Assembly (NCBI GenBank): GCA_947044365.1
Contig: OX345641.1
Location: 4,930,460-4,994,459 of the forward strand
Source: Petrosia ficiformis
Taxonomy: Eukaryota > Porifera > Demospongiae > Haplosclerida > Petrosiidae
Length of the DNA: 64,000 nt
Direction of reading: 5' to 3'
The notes beneath the pieces were generated by a model, which saw nothing but the letters and a program-made list of their open reading frames with translations, did not search any database and was not told where the DNA came from. The position numbers were made by a program, and so were the translations under genes. Every line of letters begins with the position of its first letter. The first letter of the stretch is position 1. This document shows positions 35,923 to 47,620 of this stretch, one piece after another.

Positions 35923-36047
35923 CTATAATTGTATTTAATACTTTGTCTAGGAAATTATAGAACTTACGATGAAGATCATGAGCATTATAACTGAACTCTT
36001 TCAATTCCTTCTTTATTTCGTCAAATATCTTTATGGAATGTACATAC

Positions 36048-36767
36048 TTGTCATCTTCAATCCATCAAGAGTCTCTCGACTAAGCAGCATTAGTTTTTTT
36101 TGAGCATTACTAAAACCTTCGCGTTTCCTTACACTTGATTCCCACTCATCCAGATAAGGCAGAAATGTCTCTTCTAGCCACTATAGTAGGAATTTAAACG
36201 GTGTCAGTTAGAACTATATAATATAAGGCATTAACACTTTTACCTTCAGACGGAAATCAGTTCCTGAACGATAAGGTTTTTTGAATGGTTTTCTTTGGTG
36301 TTTACCATCAGTGAAATTACATATATTTAGAGCATCAAAGAATTTATCAAAAATATCTGTAAACACTGCTGTTTCTTTTGCTTCTGGACCACCAAACAAG
36401 GAGATAGCCTTAGAAACAGATTCACTAAGAACCTAGTATATGTAAGAAGGGTGTATAATACATGAAACCAGGAGCCCGTCTTGAATGAGAGATCCGGGTT
36501 TAAGGTAGTCAGGCGGAGCCTGACCCTTGCTGAAGGAGGAGGGTCGGGACCTGTGGTTTTTTCATGGGCTCCTGATGAAACTGATATGTTTATAATGCAT
36601 ATACATGTAAAACAATAAGATCTGTTATTATGATTCCTTTCACTTGACAGTCACATATTTCATGCAAATATCTCACTTGGGCGGCAAGATCTACACGCAT
36701 CATAGAGAATGATGTTAGCTGAACATGTTCATATTTCAGCCTTGGAAGAACTAGACCTGTTTTACTT
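36048..36767 (-). CDS. P-element/THAP9-like transposase exons
   Basis: Three minus-strand exons (36767-36677, 36432-36244, 36180-36048) join with matching phases and no stops. They read SKTGLVLPRLKYEHVQL, FSMMRVDLAAQVLSESV, TDIFDKFFDALNICNF, KPFKKPYRSGTDFRLK, WLEETFLPYLDEWESSV, KREGFSNAQKKLMLLS and RETLDGLKMT. This is the conserved block around the GTP-binding insertion of P-element transposases and THAP9-like proteins (MRVxLAAQV, FFDxLN, ETxxGLxMT). These enzymes cut DNA with GTP as cofactor. The N-terminal THAP zinc finger, the catalytic RNase H halves and the C-terminus are not seen; a weak candidate upstream exon at 37297-37165 does not match in phase. The intact frames contrast with the broken elements nearby, so it may be a recent or a domesticated copy. 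Confidence 0.75.
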
Positions 36768-36775
36768 CTGAAACA

Positions 36776-37030
36776 AAACAATCTGATGTATCGCATACTG
36801 TTTTGTAATCATTTGTACAGTAATAATAATAACAAACAATGTGTATACTGTATTGGGATCATTATCTACACTAATAATAAACAGTGTATGTTAATGTTTA
36901 CAAAACAATCTGATGTATCGCATACTGTTTTGTAATCATTTGTACAGTAATAATAATAACAAACAATGTGTATACTGTATTGGGATCATTGTCTACACTA
37001 ATAATTCATGACGTTGTATATAGTTTAATT
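36776..37030. repeat. Tandem duplication, two 127 bp units
   Basis: AAACAATCTGATGTATCGC through GATCATTRTCTACACTAATA occurs at 36776 and again at 36903, nearly identical. The first unit overlaps the acceptor of the first P-element-type exon, so the duplicate carries a second copy of the exon edge's intron. Confidence 0.85.
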
Positions 37031-37491
37031 AATAGTGAATTACTGTAATGATTTTGTGTGTCTGTGTATTATCACATTTTGTGAAAAAATAATGACATTG
37101 GCACTTTGTGGATCACAGAAGGGAATCTTCTGGTTAAAACATTATAACAATGTTTGTAACTCACGAATGCCTTTTCATTTTTTTCAAAAGGCTTCTGGTA
37201 GCAATCAAATACAAGGGAACCTTGTTTGAAGGCTAATGGTGTCAAATCACTGCTTGAAATGGAATACATTTCAGGGAGTGCCTGCTCCATCATCAAACTA
37301 AGCTTTCAGCCATTATGGTCACTTTCTCATATATTATTTCATGCACATGATTTAAGCCATAAATCTGATTTCATTAGTTATAAAAATGATAATCCACGTA
37401 ATGTAATTATTATTGGTGTTTCTCCCAAAATTCCTTAGAGTATTGCATTTGTTTTCTAAATGTACAGAGAGCCTTCAAACATTTACAACTA

Positions 37492-38960
37492 CCGTAAGGG
37501 TACAAATTTTCGAGGGGGATTTATTTTCGTTATTTTCGTATGCTACATATAATTATGTAACCAAGGAAAATTTAACTCAACCCCTTTTGCCATTTGCGCA
37601 TGCGCAGCAGTATAACGAGACTCATGACCAAGATGGCACTGTTCAAGTACTTCAGTCCAGTTGATCCATTATCTTCTTCAAACTCGTTTTTGATCACAAC
37701 TATTAAAGAAGTAAATAGCAAAGTCCTAAACAATAAGGAGAGAGGACAAAAGAGAGGTGAATACCTCAAGTTATCCGAAGAGGGGAAAGCCATCATCGGA
37801 AAATAATGCTAGTGAGCATGGTGTTGCGAGAGCTGTGCAACATTTTAAGACGAAGAATTTGAAAGCTAGTAGTGTGAGTGAATGTATGAAAATGAGTTAA
37901 AGAAGATGAGTAAATCAGCTGTATGTAGGGAAGAAGTCATTGTTGAATCCCTCCCTATGAAAAAGCGTGATAGACCACCTCTTTTAGGAGAAAATAATGA
38001 CATCTGTTTGAGAAAGTTACTTGTATCAATGAGAAGTAGAGGAGCACCAGTAGAAACAAGTATCATCATCAGTGTAGGGCATGGAATAATGCTTAAATGT
38101 GACAGATCTTCACTAGAAGAATTTCGGGGTACAGTTCAGCTTAATAAAAAGTGGGCTAAAAGCGTATTAAGGAGAATGGGCATTACAAAAAGAAGGGCCA
38201 ATTCCAAAGCAAAAATTTTACCTGGAAACTTTATAGAGATAAAAGAACAATACCTAATGGGCATTAAATCAGTCGTGACTATGGAGGAACTTCTGTGTGA
38301 GTTAAATTGGGACCAGACTGCAATGAAAATTGTCCCTTCCTTGCAATGGACCCTGGAAATAGTGGCTACAGATGATAAACACCAGATCACTGCTGTGCTC
38401 ACATGTTCGTTGGCTGGGAGTTTTCTACCAATTCAGCTAATTTACAAAGGAACAACACCAAGATGTCTGTTTAAGAATGTGTCTTTTCCTGAAGATCGGC
38501 ATCTTACATATATAGCTATCATTAGTTGAATACTGCTACAATGGTAGAATATGTGGAGCGTATCATTGTACCATACATAGCTCAAATGTGACAAGAACTC
38601 AAACTAAGTGATGATTATCCTGCTCTTGTTCTGTTTGATGTTTTCAAAGGCCAGTGCACTGATGAACTTTTCAAGTTATTAGAAATAAACAACATCTTGT
38701 ATGTTATAGTCCCACCCAATACTACAGACAGACTCCAGCCCTTGGACTTAAGTGTAAACATGCCTGGTAAAGATTACATGAAGTACAAGTTCCAGAATTG
38801 GTATGGGCAAGTTAATTGCCAGCAGTTAGAAAATGGAGTTAATGAAGTAGTTGAAGCCATTAATTGGTAAATGGATTGTTGATATGTATCATTATCTAAC
38901 ATCCAAGCCTGATATTATTGTTAATGGTTTCCACAAAACAGGTATTATAGACATCTTAAA
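37492..38960 (+). pseudogene. Pogo-like transposase, broken
   Basis: From MALFKYFSP at about 37633 to HKTGIIDIL near 38959 the sequence is a pogo-superfamily (DDE_1) transposase. An N-terminal basic part is followed by a helix-turn-helix region (KWAKSVLRRMGITKRR) and the catalytic core: NWDQTAMKIVPS with the first Asp, DKHQITAVL, FLPIQLIYKGTT, FPEDRHLT, then LVLFDVFKGQCTDEL with the second Asp and VPPNTTDRLQPLDLSVN with the third acidic position. Frame changes occur near 37806-37890 and near 38525, and TGA codons interrupt at about 38590 and 38868. The leader at 37492-37540 (TACCGTAAGGGTACAAATTT, TTTTCGTTATTTTCG) looks like a terminal sequence of such elements; the 3' end was not found. It cannot be active. 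Confidence 0.85.
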
Positions 38961-39051
38961 ATAGTTGTAATATTATATATGATGCATGAGAATATACACA
39001 TTTAATGTTTTGAGTTATTGTAATATCTATTTTAAAAACAACTGTATGTGC

Positions 39052-39306
39052 TTAATTAATTATTGGAAATTCAATCAGATGTTCTTGTTCTAAACGGAAG
39101 ATGAGATACGTTTGTAAATTCTTCTGAACAAAATGGTGCAATGGTAGAGTGTGTGGATCTTGTTCAACAGCAAGATAGGTAGCGATTGCTATGGCAAACA
39201 AACCGCAATCTGTTGAACCTTCTTGTTTTTGAAATAGGAGGTATTGTGTACTTGACGGTTGACAAGGCAAAAACATCTGCAATGCTTTTGTTTGTGATGT
39301 CATCAA
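39052..39306 (-). pseudogene. Ulp1/C48 protease C-terminal piece
   Basis: The minus-strand ORF contains FQKQEGSTDCGLFAIAIATY followed by HTLPLHHFVQKNLQTYL and ends EFPIIN. QxxxxDCGLFA is the Gln oxyanion residue and catalytic Cys of Ulp1/SENP-type (C48) cysteine proteases, a domain often carried by large DNA transposons. The His and Asp of the triad lie upstream and are absent. It is only about 85 residues and isolated, so I treat it as a transposon remnant. It might be related to the protease that begins at the right edge of the window. Confidence 0.65.
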
Positions 39307-40070
39307 CAGAGGTGTATAATGAATCGTTTCTCCTTCATAGCAGCCTATTGTACTTGCAGTTGTTCAATGATTGGTATGGCAGTGAAATATTTGTAAATAA
39401 TTATTAACCCAGGCTCCAAGATTAGTTATGGGTGACAGTGTAGAGTGTAATCCTTTTATTGGTGGAAATTGCTAATATAAAAGCTGTTGAGAAGCGCTTA
39501 GAATCATGTCATTCAATTCCAACCCTTTCAGAACCACTTCTTTATCAACAACAGTTAAGTGAATTTGTTCTACTGAAACCCATTCATCTCTATCTTCTAT
39601 TTTTCTTTTTTAACAATCTCATCTATATCAGTCAAATCAATCTCATCATCACCATAACTATCTGCTGTATTCTTTGCTTCAGGTATTGTAGCATGATCTG
39701 TTGGAAGCTTCTTCATCTTGTTAATTTGTGCTGAGACCCCAGTGAAAGTATACACACACGGAACTTCTAGGCCACCCTGAGGCAAATCACTTGAGTACCG
39801 TTTTTGTCCTGTAACTCGACATTGTATGGAACCATTTCGTCTTAAATGAATACCGTCGGGACGGGACCCTCGCCTACGTGGCAAGGTAATACAAACTATA
39901 ATTTCGAAATATAATATGCCAAAAGATTATAATTATCATTGCTCGTTTGTATGGTCATATAATAATGAGAATGTTTACTTCAGATTGTTTAGTTTGTGTA
40001 TAAAACATATTAAGTTATAAAACCGTACTGGCATGTTAGTTTTTATAATAATATTATAATAGATATAGAT

Positions 40071-40104
<34 letters not shown>

Positions 40105-41431
40105 AATTATATAAACTAACATGTCACTACTTATTACTTAGTATGATTATACTAGTCTCTTCCTTGTCTATACTATAAGTCTTACATTTTAGTCTCTGTA
40201 TTATCTGAAAGAAGAAAGAAAGATCCTCAATTCGTCTTGTGAAATATTCCACAAAGACAGCATAGACAGGTCCTCAAAACTGCTGACGTTCGAGTAACGT
40301 GCACAGCACATGACTTGACAAATTGAAATAGGCGGAGTTTGAAAGTAATGGAGAATGCTTGGAGCCAGTACTCGATGTTGTAGCAACCACTACCCAAATT
40401 TTGTTTGCTTTTATGTAGTGCTTTGCTAGCGATAGTCATGATACAGGAGTAGTTATGTTTTGATGTGTCCAGATGCCTCCACGAGTCTTCTCAAGTCTGG
40501 AAACAGTAATCGTGAGTTATAAACATTGTGATAACTTTATAACCGAAAGGTTTAAGAAGAATTCCTACGTTATTTTTTTTCCTTGTATAATTTGAAGTCT
40601 ACCAGTACCTCTTTTGAAATGTCAATGTTTTTATTTTTCCAGAAAAATTGCTAACACACACACACACAGACACACAGACACACAGACAAAACGATTACCG
40701 TACCCTTCCGCCTACGCTACGCGGCGAGGGTAATAAAAGGGAATATACAGTTGAAACTTTTCTGGGTATGTGTCCAACCAACACTTGTTGAGTTCTTTTT
40801 GACAGCAACAGCAAAGGGGTCACCCACAATTGGTTCGTTCTCTACAAAAGGCAACACTTCTTCTGTTGGTGCTCGCCAAATATCATTGTATACATGATAC
40901 CCACGAACCATCCTGCAATGTGCGAAAACAAAAACACATGTATATGCACGTACAACTACACCCCTCCCTGGTAGGAGGAGTGGCTAGAACTACTGGATCA
41001 ACGAAAATTTTGAATTAAAGCACACAATCTCAAATCACAAAAAAATTAACCCCACAAACATTTGCACCCATATGGTATATAATAATATCTTAACACAAAG
41101 TTATAGTGGGATGTGTTTACTTTAATAATACTGGTATAGTCATTGTGTATTGTTTTATTAGTCATATATGAACAGAGAGTTGTCATTTGATATCTATTAG
41201 AAAGGGTGTCCTGAATGGAAGGGTGGGAAATAGGCTTAACAGTGTCTAGTGTATGCTTACCAGTCACTATTATACATCTATTGTGCTATATAGATACTCT
41301 AATACTCTATTACATGTTTTGGCACTCTAAATCATTAGAGGACAGCGCAAAAGTTACTGAAATACTGTAATATGATACGAAATTGTTTTCTAGTTTTGTA
41401 TACATTATAATATTCATTTGATATTTTATAG
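39307..41431. other. Repeat-filled stretch, no host gene
   Basis: Contains a terminal fragment of the interspersed family described at 40300 (39850-39895, CCCTCGCCTACGTGGCAAGG), a (TA)n run near 40070-40105 and the full copy at 40300-40735. The minus ORF at 39597-39884 starts inside the repeat end; its MPRRRGSRPDG start is the repeat's GC-rich terminus, so I do not call it. Confidence 0.5.
40300..40735 (+). mobile_element. Interspersed non-autonomous repeat, copy 1
   Basis: Aligned by eye with 45470-45915 and 49860-50205: AAATAGGCGGA, GTAGTGCTTTGCTAG, a GTGAGTTATAAA block, TTTTTTTCCTTGTATAATTTG, GTCTACCAGTACC, TTGCTAACACACACAC and the GC-rich end CCGCCTACGCTACGCGGCG followed by AGGGTAAT. The (CA)-rich run and GC-rich end mark one terminus. 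It has no ORF of note. The element type (MITE or SINE) is unclear. Confidence 0.65.
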
Positions 41432-43665
41432 GATTCCAATTGGTCCTTGGCAGTGTTCTGAATGTCGTCGGCAGACTCGTAGATCAAAACCAACTTGTTC
41501 CCGTCAAACAAAAGATGAACTAATCATGTGTCAAGCTCTGATTTTGGAACTTGAGAACCAAGACAATTCATGGCCTTTTCTGGAACTAGTAGATCGCAAG
41601 AAAGTCCCAGAATATTTCAAAGTTATAAAAAAAACCTTTCTCGACAATAAAGACTAAGCTACAAGAGGGAAAGTAAGGAAAACGTAGTGGTATATGTACA
41701 TGTATATGCAACCACCTTATATCTTATACACATACATACATGTACATAATTTAATAATTATTAAAATTGATGTATTATATATTATATAAATAATAGGGTG
41801 TGCCTATACTAGTATAAACATCTGAATAAGTACCTATGTTAAACATATAGGCAGAGTATCAATATAGGGAACTGCATAACTATACATTGCCAATACACCA
41901 TACACAAGTAAAGTCGGTATGATGGCAAAGCTACATGTGTCATAAACATTTTTGATCAAATACATCTCGGTATAAAAAATAGAATAATTAGCACTATGCC
42001 CATGTATGTGAATGATTGTAAACTATATAGCATGTCATATTGTATTGGATGTGAATATAGTAAATTTGGATTATGAAATGTAGGCAAATTGCAGTATAGA
42101 TGCAACTCTAATGAATAGTCGTATGTGATTGTGGATACAATTTGGAGACTCTTTGTTGATCTAATGAGTACACCTTAGGAAGGCAACTAAATTTAAGATC
42201 TAGATAGAGCAAAATTAATTTTCATGGGTACCCAAATTTATTTCACCTTCTGTACAAAATGGCTCAATATGCTGGGTATAAAATAAAGAGTGAGTGTTTC
42301 ATTATTAAGTTAAAACTTTCACATAATTGTGACAGCATGGCCAAAATGTCTCGCAACAAATTGAGACTTTTGATAATCAGATTTTTCTTTATTCTTTTGT
42401 ATTAGGTATTCTAGCAAGGAAGCATTTGCAGCAGATGCCAGATTGGTATTTGACAACTGTGCTTATTACAATGAGGATGAATCAGAGGTAACTGTGTGTA
42501 TGTATTAGGGCTGGGTTGAAGGTTGCAAAACAACATTCAAAGCTTTGTTAGCAAAAAGGAACGAATGTTCGAAGGTTTACATGTATTTTTATGCTCTTAC
42601 CTTGATTGGCTATAGATCGCCTCCAAAACTGAATTATTGCTTTCTAACAAGTACTAGTCTTGATCCTGTCACTGTTTCTACTTGGATTTAGCATCGCTGG
42701 ACTGAGAAATGAGACAGAAGCAGCCAACAACACAGCCTCAACTTTTCTGGAACAAGCATACATTATTGACTGCGTGATTAGATTGCACAAGTGCGCATGT
42801 GCAAACATTAAAGTGGGCGTAGCTTTTGTGTTACTGTGAGCAACTATCAACCTTAATGCTGTTGAGAATGCTCCAAAGAGTACTTAACTCACTTTACCAG
42901 AAGCTTTTCTAAATAGCAACTACATGTGCTACAGTTTCTTCGCATCTACAATGTTTTAAGCCTTTGCATAATAATAATTACAGGGGTGGATTTAGTGGGG
43001 TCTAGGTTGGCAATTGACCTCCTCTCAAAACATTTTTGAAAATTTATTTTTCCTGACTAAGTACAATACTCCTATAATTATTATTTAAAATTTCTTTAAA
43101 GCTTGTGGCTTGACCTCCCCTCTAAAAAGCCTAAATCTGTCCTGATTTACATATAATTTTGCAGAATACAAATTTGTTAACTTATTAAAGCAATAATTAA
43201 AACTAAACCTATGGTCACTCATAATAATAACTAGGCATTAGGCAATGGCTTTCCCTTACGTTTTCATGTGTGTACACTGTCATGTTCCATCCTTATCCAT
43301 GAAATAGGGACCACTAATTTGGTTTTCTTGCATTATTTAAGTTGGACACATTCATAAAATTGTTTTCAGTAATGATAGTATACATGTATGTGTTAGTAAG
43401 TAATCTGAAAACATTATGTGCTATTTATCATGCCACAGTGACGAGGGTTTTGTGTAACATAGAGTTCATAAAATAAGAATTGAGAGCACTATTAAAACGT
43501 ATGGTGCCTCCAAGATGCGTGATATTATAGTGATGTATAACCTGCAGTTTGAGCTATGGTAATTTGATATTAATGTACATGTACTTGTTTTTTCTACCTT
43601 AGATTGGCATGACTGGTCATGTTATGAGACAGTTCTTTGAGAAAACATGGGTAGAGCTAACATGA
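41432..43665 (+). pseudogene. BAZ2-like PHD/bromodomain C-terminus
   Basis: Exons 41432-41672, 42406-42487 and 43613-43665 join in phase and end with a stop. The first starts with the tail of a PHD finger (IPIGPWQCSECRRQTRR), then a linker and the bromodomain start (SWPFLELVDRKKVPEYFKVIKK). The next give YSSKEAFAADARLVFDNC, AYYNEDESE and IGMTGHVMRQFFEKTWVEL. BAZ2/ACF-type subunits of ISWI chromatin remodellers end in just such a PHD-bromodomain pair; the asparagine of FDNC is the usual acetyl-lysine contact. At about 41632-41640 the MDF of VIKKPMDFSTI is disrupted: bases are missing after the A-run, shifting frame before FSTIKTKLQEGK. The rest of the large protein (DDT, MBD/TAM, first PHD residues) is absent upstream. 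Either a broken partial copy or a true gene with a sequencing error and distant exons. Confidence 0.75.
42505..43145. mobile_element. Two MITE-like repeats in the bromodomain intron
   Basis: TAGGGCTGGGTTGAAGG at about 42507 resembles the left end of the hAT MITEs of this window. At about 42982-43143, CAGGGGTGGATTTAG is answered by CTAAATCTGTCCTG, a second short inverted-repeat element. Neither has a clear target duplication. Confidence 0.45.
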
Positions 43666-45469
43666 TATATTACATGTACACATGCAGTAATTACAGTATT
43701 TGATCATGTAAATAATAACACACGCTTTAAAAATATTTTATATCACATACTTATTTTCTGTTCTCTCCCTTTGAAATACTTCTTCACATATTTCTTTTTT
43801 GAGTATCCTTTCCCAATAAAGTTTATTTGTTAAAAAAATTCAAATGTCTCTTTAATTAATAATTAGAATTGTGTATAATTATAGCTAGCTCTTTTTTGTT
43901 TTGGTGCTTTTTTCTTGTTTTCAAATAGTATTTTCATTATATCTAACTTTGTGTTAAAATTTCATTTTTGGAGGATGCAATAGTTTCTCCTCAAAGCATT
44001 TAGTGGTTTACATTAATAATTAATTTTGTGTGTTTCACAATTAGACAGTATCAATTATTATATTGTTTACAAAATTTGCATATTTCATACTACTGAAGGT
44101 CAATTTTCCGGCCAAAAAGCAGTTTGATTAGACCATACTAAAAATTTGGCTTGGCAATAAAGATATTGTATGCATACTCAGTACTAAACATACACACTGT
44201 ACAAGTTAAAAACTATTATTACAAAGAGAATGGAGATCATTTCAATCACACATACTATAAAATTTTAAATGGACAATTTGTCCAACCATATGGGAATTTG
44301 ACTAGAAAGTAGAAACATTATTGTCCAAGAAATGGTTAATGGGCAATTGTTAGTTTGCTATAATTATAATACCTTTAAGTCTTCCATCAAAATTAGGATT
44401 GGTTGCTACTTTGAGACCAGGATGAGGCAACAAGAAACACGTCAGACTATCAGAACATGACTTAATATGTTTTCTAACTAATTTTATCTCTTCATGTTGA
44501 CTGCTTGACAGCTGTATGAAAATGATAATAATAAATAATTGCTTGTTGCAAGCACATAATTAAAATAACATTCAAAGCTGGCTATTATGTCAAACATAAA
44601 TCTGTTGAACATAAGATTGATTGCTTGACAGTTGAGAAGTGCCTACACACTCATGCAATTTTAGTTTTGACTGTTAAGTGGTGGGTTAAAAAGTATACAA
44701 TATTACATACATATCACATGTGTATATAAGCATGAGGACTAACTTTAAGCAAATATCCTCGTCCACCAACAATACCATAAGGATGATCATAAGGATAGCT
44801 CCAGTCACGTACCAAAAAACATAACGACTATAGAACAAGACACAAGTGAATAAGAACATGTAATTTATTTTAGTTAACCTTTTAGTAAGCCATTGCAACT
44901 TTTAGTTACTAAACAAAAACTAAATAACTATAACTGTTTAATTGTTCATTTATTCACTTGTAAGTAATTGATTATTTAGTACTTCTTATATGCCACAGGG
45001 TTGCCTTTGCTGCAAGGATTACTCAGCACTTGTGGTTTAATTTACTTTTAACACCAGATGTCACACAGCGCTCACATGGTCCTTCTAGAACTTTCCTTGA
45101 TTTTTGTATATAAATAAGTTGTAATGTTGATAGCTATACAGTTTGTTGTTTCGATATTAAATTTATATAAGTCTCATTGAACTACGATAAATTTTTGGGT
45201 TTCAAAGGTTGGCTCAAACAATAACTAAAATGAGAATTGGTGAATAGTGGGGGAGTTTTAGTTAGCTAAAACCTTTTAGTAATCCCAATAGTTTAGTTAA
45301 TCAACAAAATTTTGAGAAACTAGGCATACTATAATAATATTATATAAATATAAGCTATTATTGACATGCTAAATGAATGAACTGGCTGTGTAGAACCCCT
45401 CTCTACTAGTGTGAAGTGTGATTGGAAAACAATCATTATTATTAATTAACTGCAGTCCTATTGCAAAAC

Positions 45470-45915
45470 TAAGTGCAATAAAAGCAGGAACAACCTTTGA
45501 GAGTAGAAAAACACTTTTGTGATTTGAATCATGTGCATGAAATGAAATAGGCGGAACTAGAAAGTGACTATAAGTGTAGAGCCACTGCTTGATATTGAAG
45601 CATTCAATTACATTTCACTTTAAGCAGTGCTTCATCTAGAGCCTTCAAACAAGGCGATTTGTTTCCATGTACTTGTTCAGACATCCTCTGAAAGTTGTGA
45701 AATGGTAACTGTGAGTTACAAAAATTCTCATATCTTTAAAACTTTCGCCTTTTATTTTTTTAATCCTTGTACTATTTTCAGTCTACTGATACATGTATGT
45801 GCAGTTACTTTGAATTGACAATGTTGTTAATTTCCCAAACATTTTGCTAATACACACATACACAATTGTACAAAATGATTACACAGTAACTACACCACCT
45901 ACAAGGGTGAAGGTT
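45470..45915 (+). mobile_element. Interspersed non-autonomous repeat, copy 2
   Basis: Diverged copy of the family at 40300: AAATAGGCGGAACTAGAAAG, AAGCAGTGCTTCATCTAG, TCCTCTGAAAGTTGTG, TTTTTTTAATCCTTGTACTA and TTTTGCTAATACACACATAC align in order. Its GC-rich end has decayed to CACCTACAAGGGTGAAGG. Confidence 0.6.
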
Positions 45916-45961
45916 AAAACCACAAATGTGCATGTAGATACAAGTTTACTAGTCAAGTAGT

Positions 45962-46114
45962 AGTTAAAGCACTCCTTTGAGTGCATTATGAAAATTACAG
46001 CACGAGAGGTGTGGTTGAGACAAACATACAGCACAAGGGAAGTGAGTGCTGTATGCTTGTCAAGACAACACATTGAGTGATGTAATTTCTGTAATGCACG
46101 AGAGTAAGCGTAAC
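45962..46114. repeat. Palindromic foldback MITE, second copy
   Basis: AGTTAAAGCACTC, GTGCATTATGAAAATTACAG and GACAAACATACAGCAC are answered by GTGCTGTATGCTTGTC, TGTAATTTCTGTAATGCAC and GAGAGTAAG. Same family as 30269-30407. It lies 130 bases before a Crypton-like fragment. Confidence 0.75.
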
Positions 46115-46242
46115 TGATTTATAGTGATGCGTGGGTGTATCAACAGTACTCGACAGACTAAAGCAGTTGCTCTAACAGTTCTCTTGCGTTGCTTATTAAT
46201 TCAGTTGCTCAAGCTATAGTGTACTTGGTTTTCATTTAATCT

Positions 46243-46445
46243 ATGGATCTAGAAGAAGCACCTAAAAAGAAATGCCGACCGTCGTTGTCACTCTGTTGCT
46301 CTGTAAAGTTTCCTCTCCAGGACTCAACTAATTGATTTCCACAGCCTACATTGGAGGAAGAGTTTTTAAAGGCAACTGAAAGTGTTGTACCTAGTAATAC
46401 AAAACAGAACAGCAAGTGTGTTCAAATATACAGTGCTGTATGAGT
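46243..46445 (+). pseudogene. Possible Crypton-like N-terminal fragment
   Basis: An ATG opens MDLEEAPKKKCRPSLSL, and after a frame break TLEEEFLKATESVVPSNTKQ follows near 46347-46410. A basic start, a short KLSL-type motif and the VVP-x-NT block in this order recall the N-terminus of Crypton-derived recombinases (compare 7706). It is short and stops early, so the call rests on a weak resemblance. Confidence 0.35.
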
Positions 46446-46688
46446 TTTCATACAGTACACATGCCCAATATCGGATATACGGCACTGTCGGTGCCTTAGA
46501 TCACACCCACACATCATACTTTAAGTTACTAATAAACTGGAAAATTCTATTTAAAACACTTTGGTTTTTTCTTCTCAAATACAGTTAGTACGTATCAGTA
46601 TTACATTCATGGAAAACACAATATACTATACCTGAAATGGATTAAATTCACTGTCCTCCATGGCAAGTCTACCATATTCAGTGAAGAG

Positions 46689-47620
46689 CTAAAGATGTCA
46701 AAATGATGCTTGTTATACACACAAACACATACACTGCACATATACAGATACACACAACCACCAAGAGAGGAGTGAGGGTTGGCAGATTGGGAAATTAGAG
46801 AAGCATAAAAGGTCTCATGATTCTCAGCCATACTTAATTACGCAACCTAATTAGGGGGTCACATTATAAAATATTTCTACAGAGCAAAGAGCAATAACTA
46901 CCTCAGTTCCAACTGGCTACCATCAATGAAATCTTGATCATCTAATAAGCTGTTTCCTTGTAGTAGTCAACCCTTTGTTAATTTGTACATCATCACTTCA
47001 AAGTAAAGTTACTCAGGCATATGAAACATTATAGAATAGCAAGTTATAAAGGAATTTTAACAATAATTGTAATGTTATATCATCACATAAAGGCAGCACA
47101 TAAATATACACAATTACATAATAGGAAAACAGGCTTGTCTTATTTTCAATGTTTATGGCCCACAAGCTGACCTTAGGATTGCTTTCCAATGGGTTAAACT
47201 ATATAATTATAACTATGTTTGTGTCACATATGTGTATATGTAGTGAAGGAAGTTACATCATTCCTGAGAGCTTAGTCAATTAATGACATAAAAGAACATG
47301 CTGATATGCTAGCAGGAAGAAAGCAGATTGTACAAACTGCTATTCTAGCTGAAAACCATTCAAAGATTTCAAAGTAAGAGTGGAAAAACAAATAACTATA
47401 ATAGGCTGTTGGGATTCATCAAAGATTATATACCATATAGCCGGAAAAAAGCTTTGGTGGTGTAAACTTAAATTCATCAACATTAATTTAAAAATACGGT
47501 AAAACCACATGCGATCGTGACCGTGTTGAAGTACTTCAAAAGAGTGAGAGAAAAACTATACTGCTTGACGAGAACAACTGTACTCTTATATCCATGTACA
47601 TAAATATATTTACTTAAAAG
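46689..47620. other. Spacer before the SWIM/PHD gene
   Basis: No gene supported. A minus-strand exon-like island near 46910-46960 (reading LLDDQDFIDGSQLEL) could belong to the atlastin copy but has no family match that I can defend. Confidence 0.4.

Larger units (their letters stand above)
44373..46688 (-). pseudogene. Atlastin GTPase, three middle exons
   Basis: Minus-strand exons 46688-46632, 44827-44744 and 44511-44373 join in phase 0 without stops: [47 protein letters not shown], then [20 protein letters not shown]. Atlastins are dynamin-like GTPases that fuse endoplasmic reticulum membranes. FLVRDW carries the RD of the G4 motif, and [15 protein letters not shown] is the family signature after it. 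The P-loop and switch exons, the three-helix middle domain, the two membrane segments and the tail are not found on either side; only about 90 residues are present. The last exon ends in phase 1 at a GTATTA donor with no follower before the oppositely oriented bromodomain gene. A possible extra upstream exon near 46910-46960 is too weak to include. Confidence 0.75.

Noticed and set aside
36048..36767. First read as ferlin FerA/FerB exons
   Set aside because: MRVDLAAQV, FFDALN and ETLDGLKMT in this order fit P-element/THAP9-like transposases better.
37165..37297. Extra upstream exon of the P-element-type gene
   Set aside because: Splice sites are plausible but it ends in phase 0, while the next exon needs phase 2.
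39597..39884. 95-residue minus ORF starting MPRRRGSRPDG
   Set aside because: Its start lies in the GC-rich end of an interspersed repeat; no family match.
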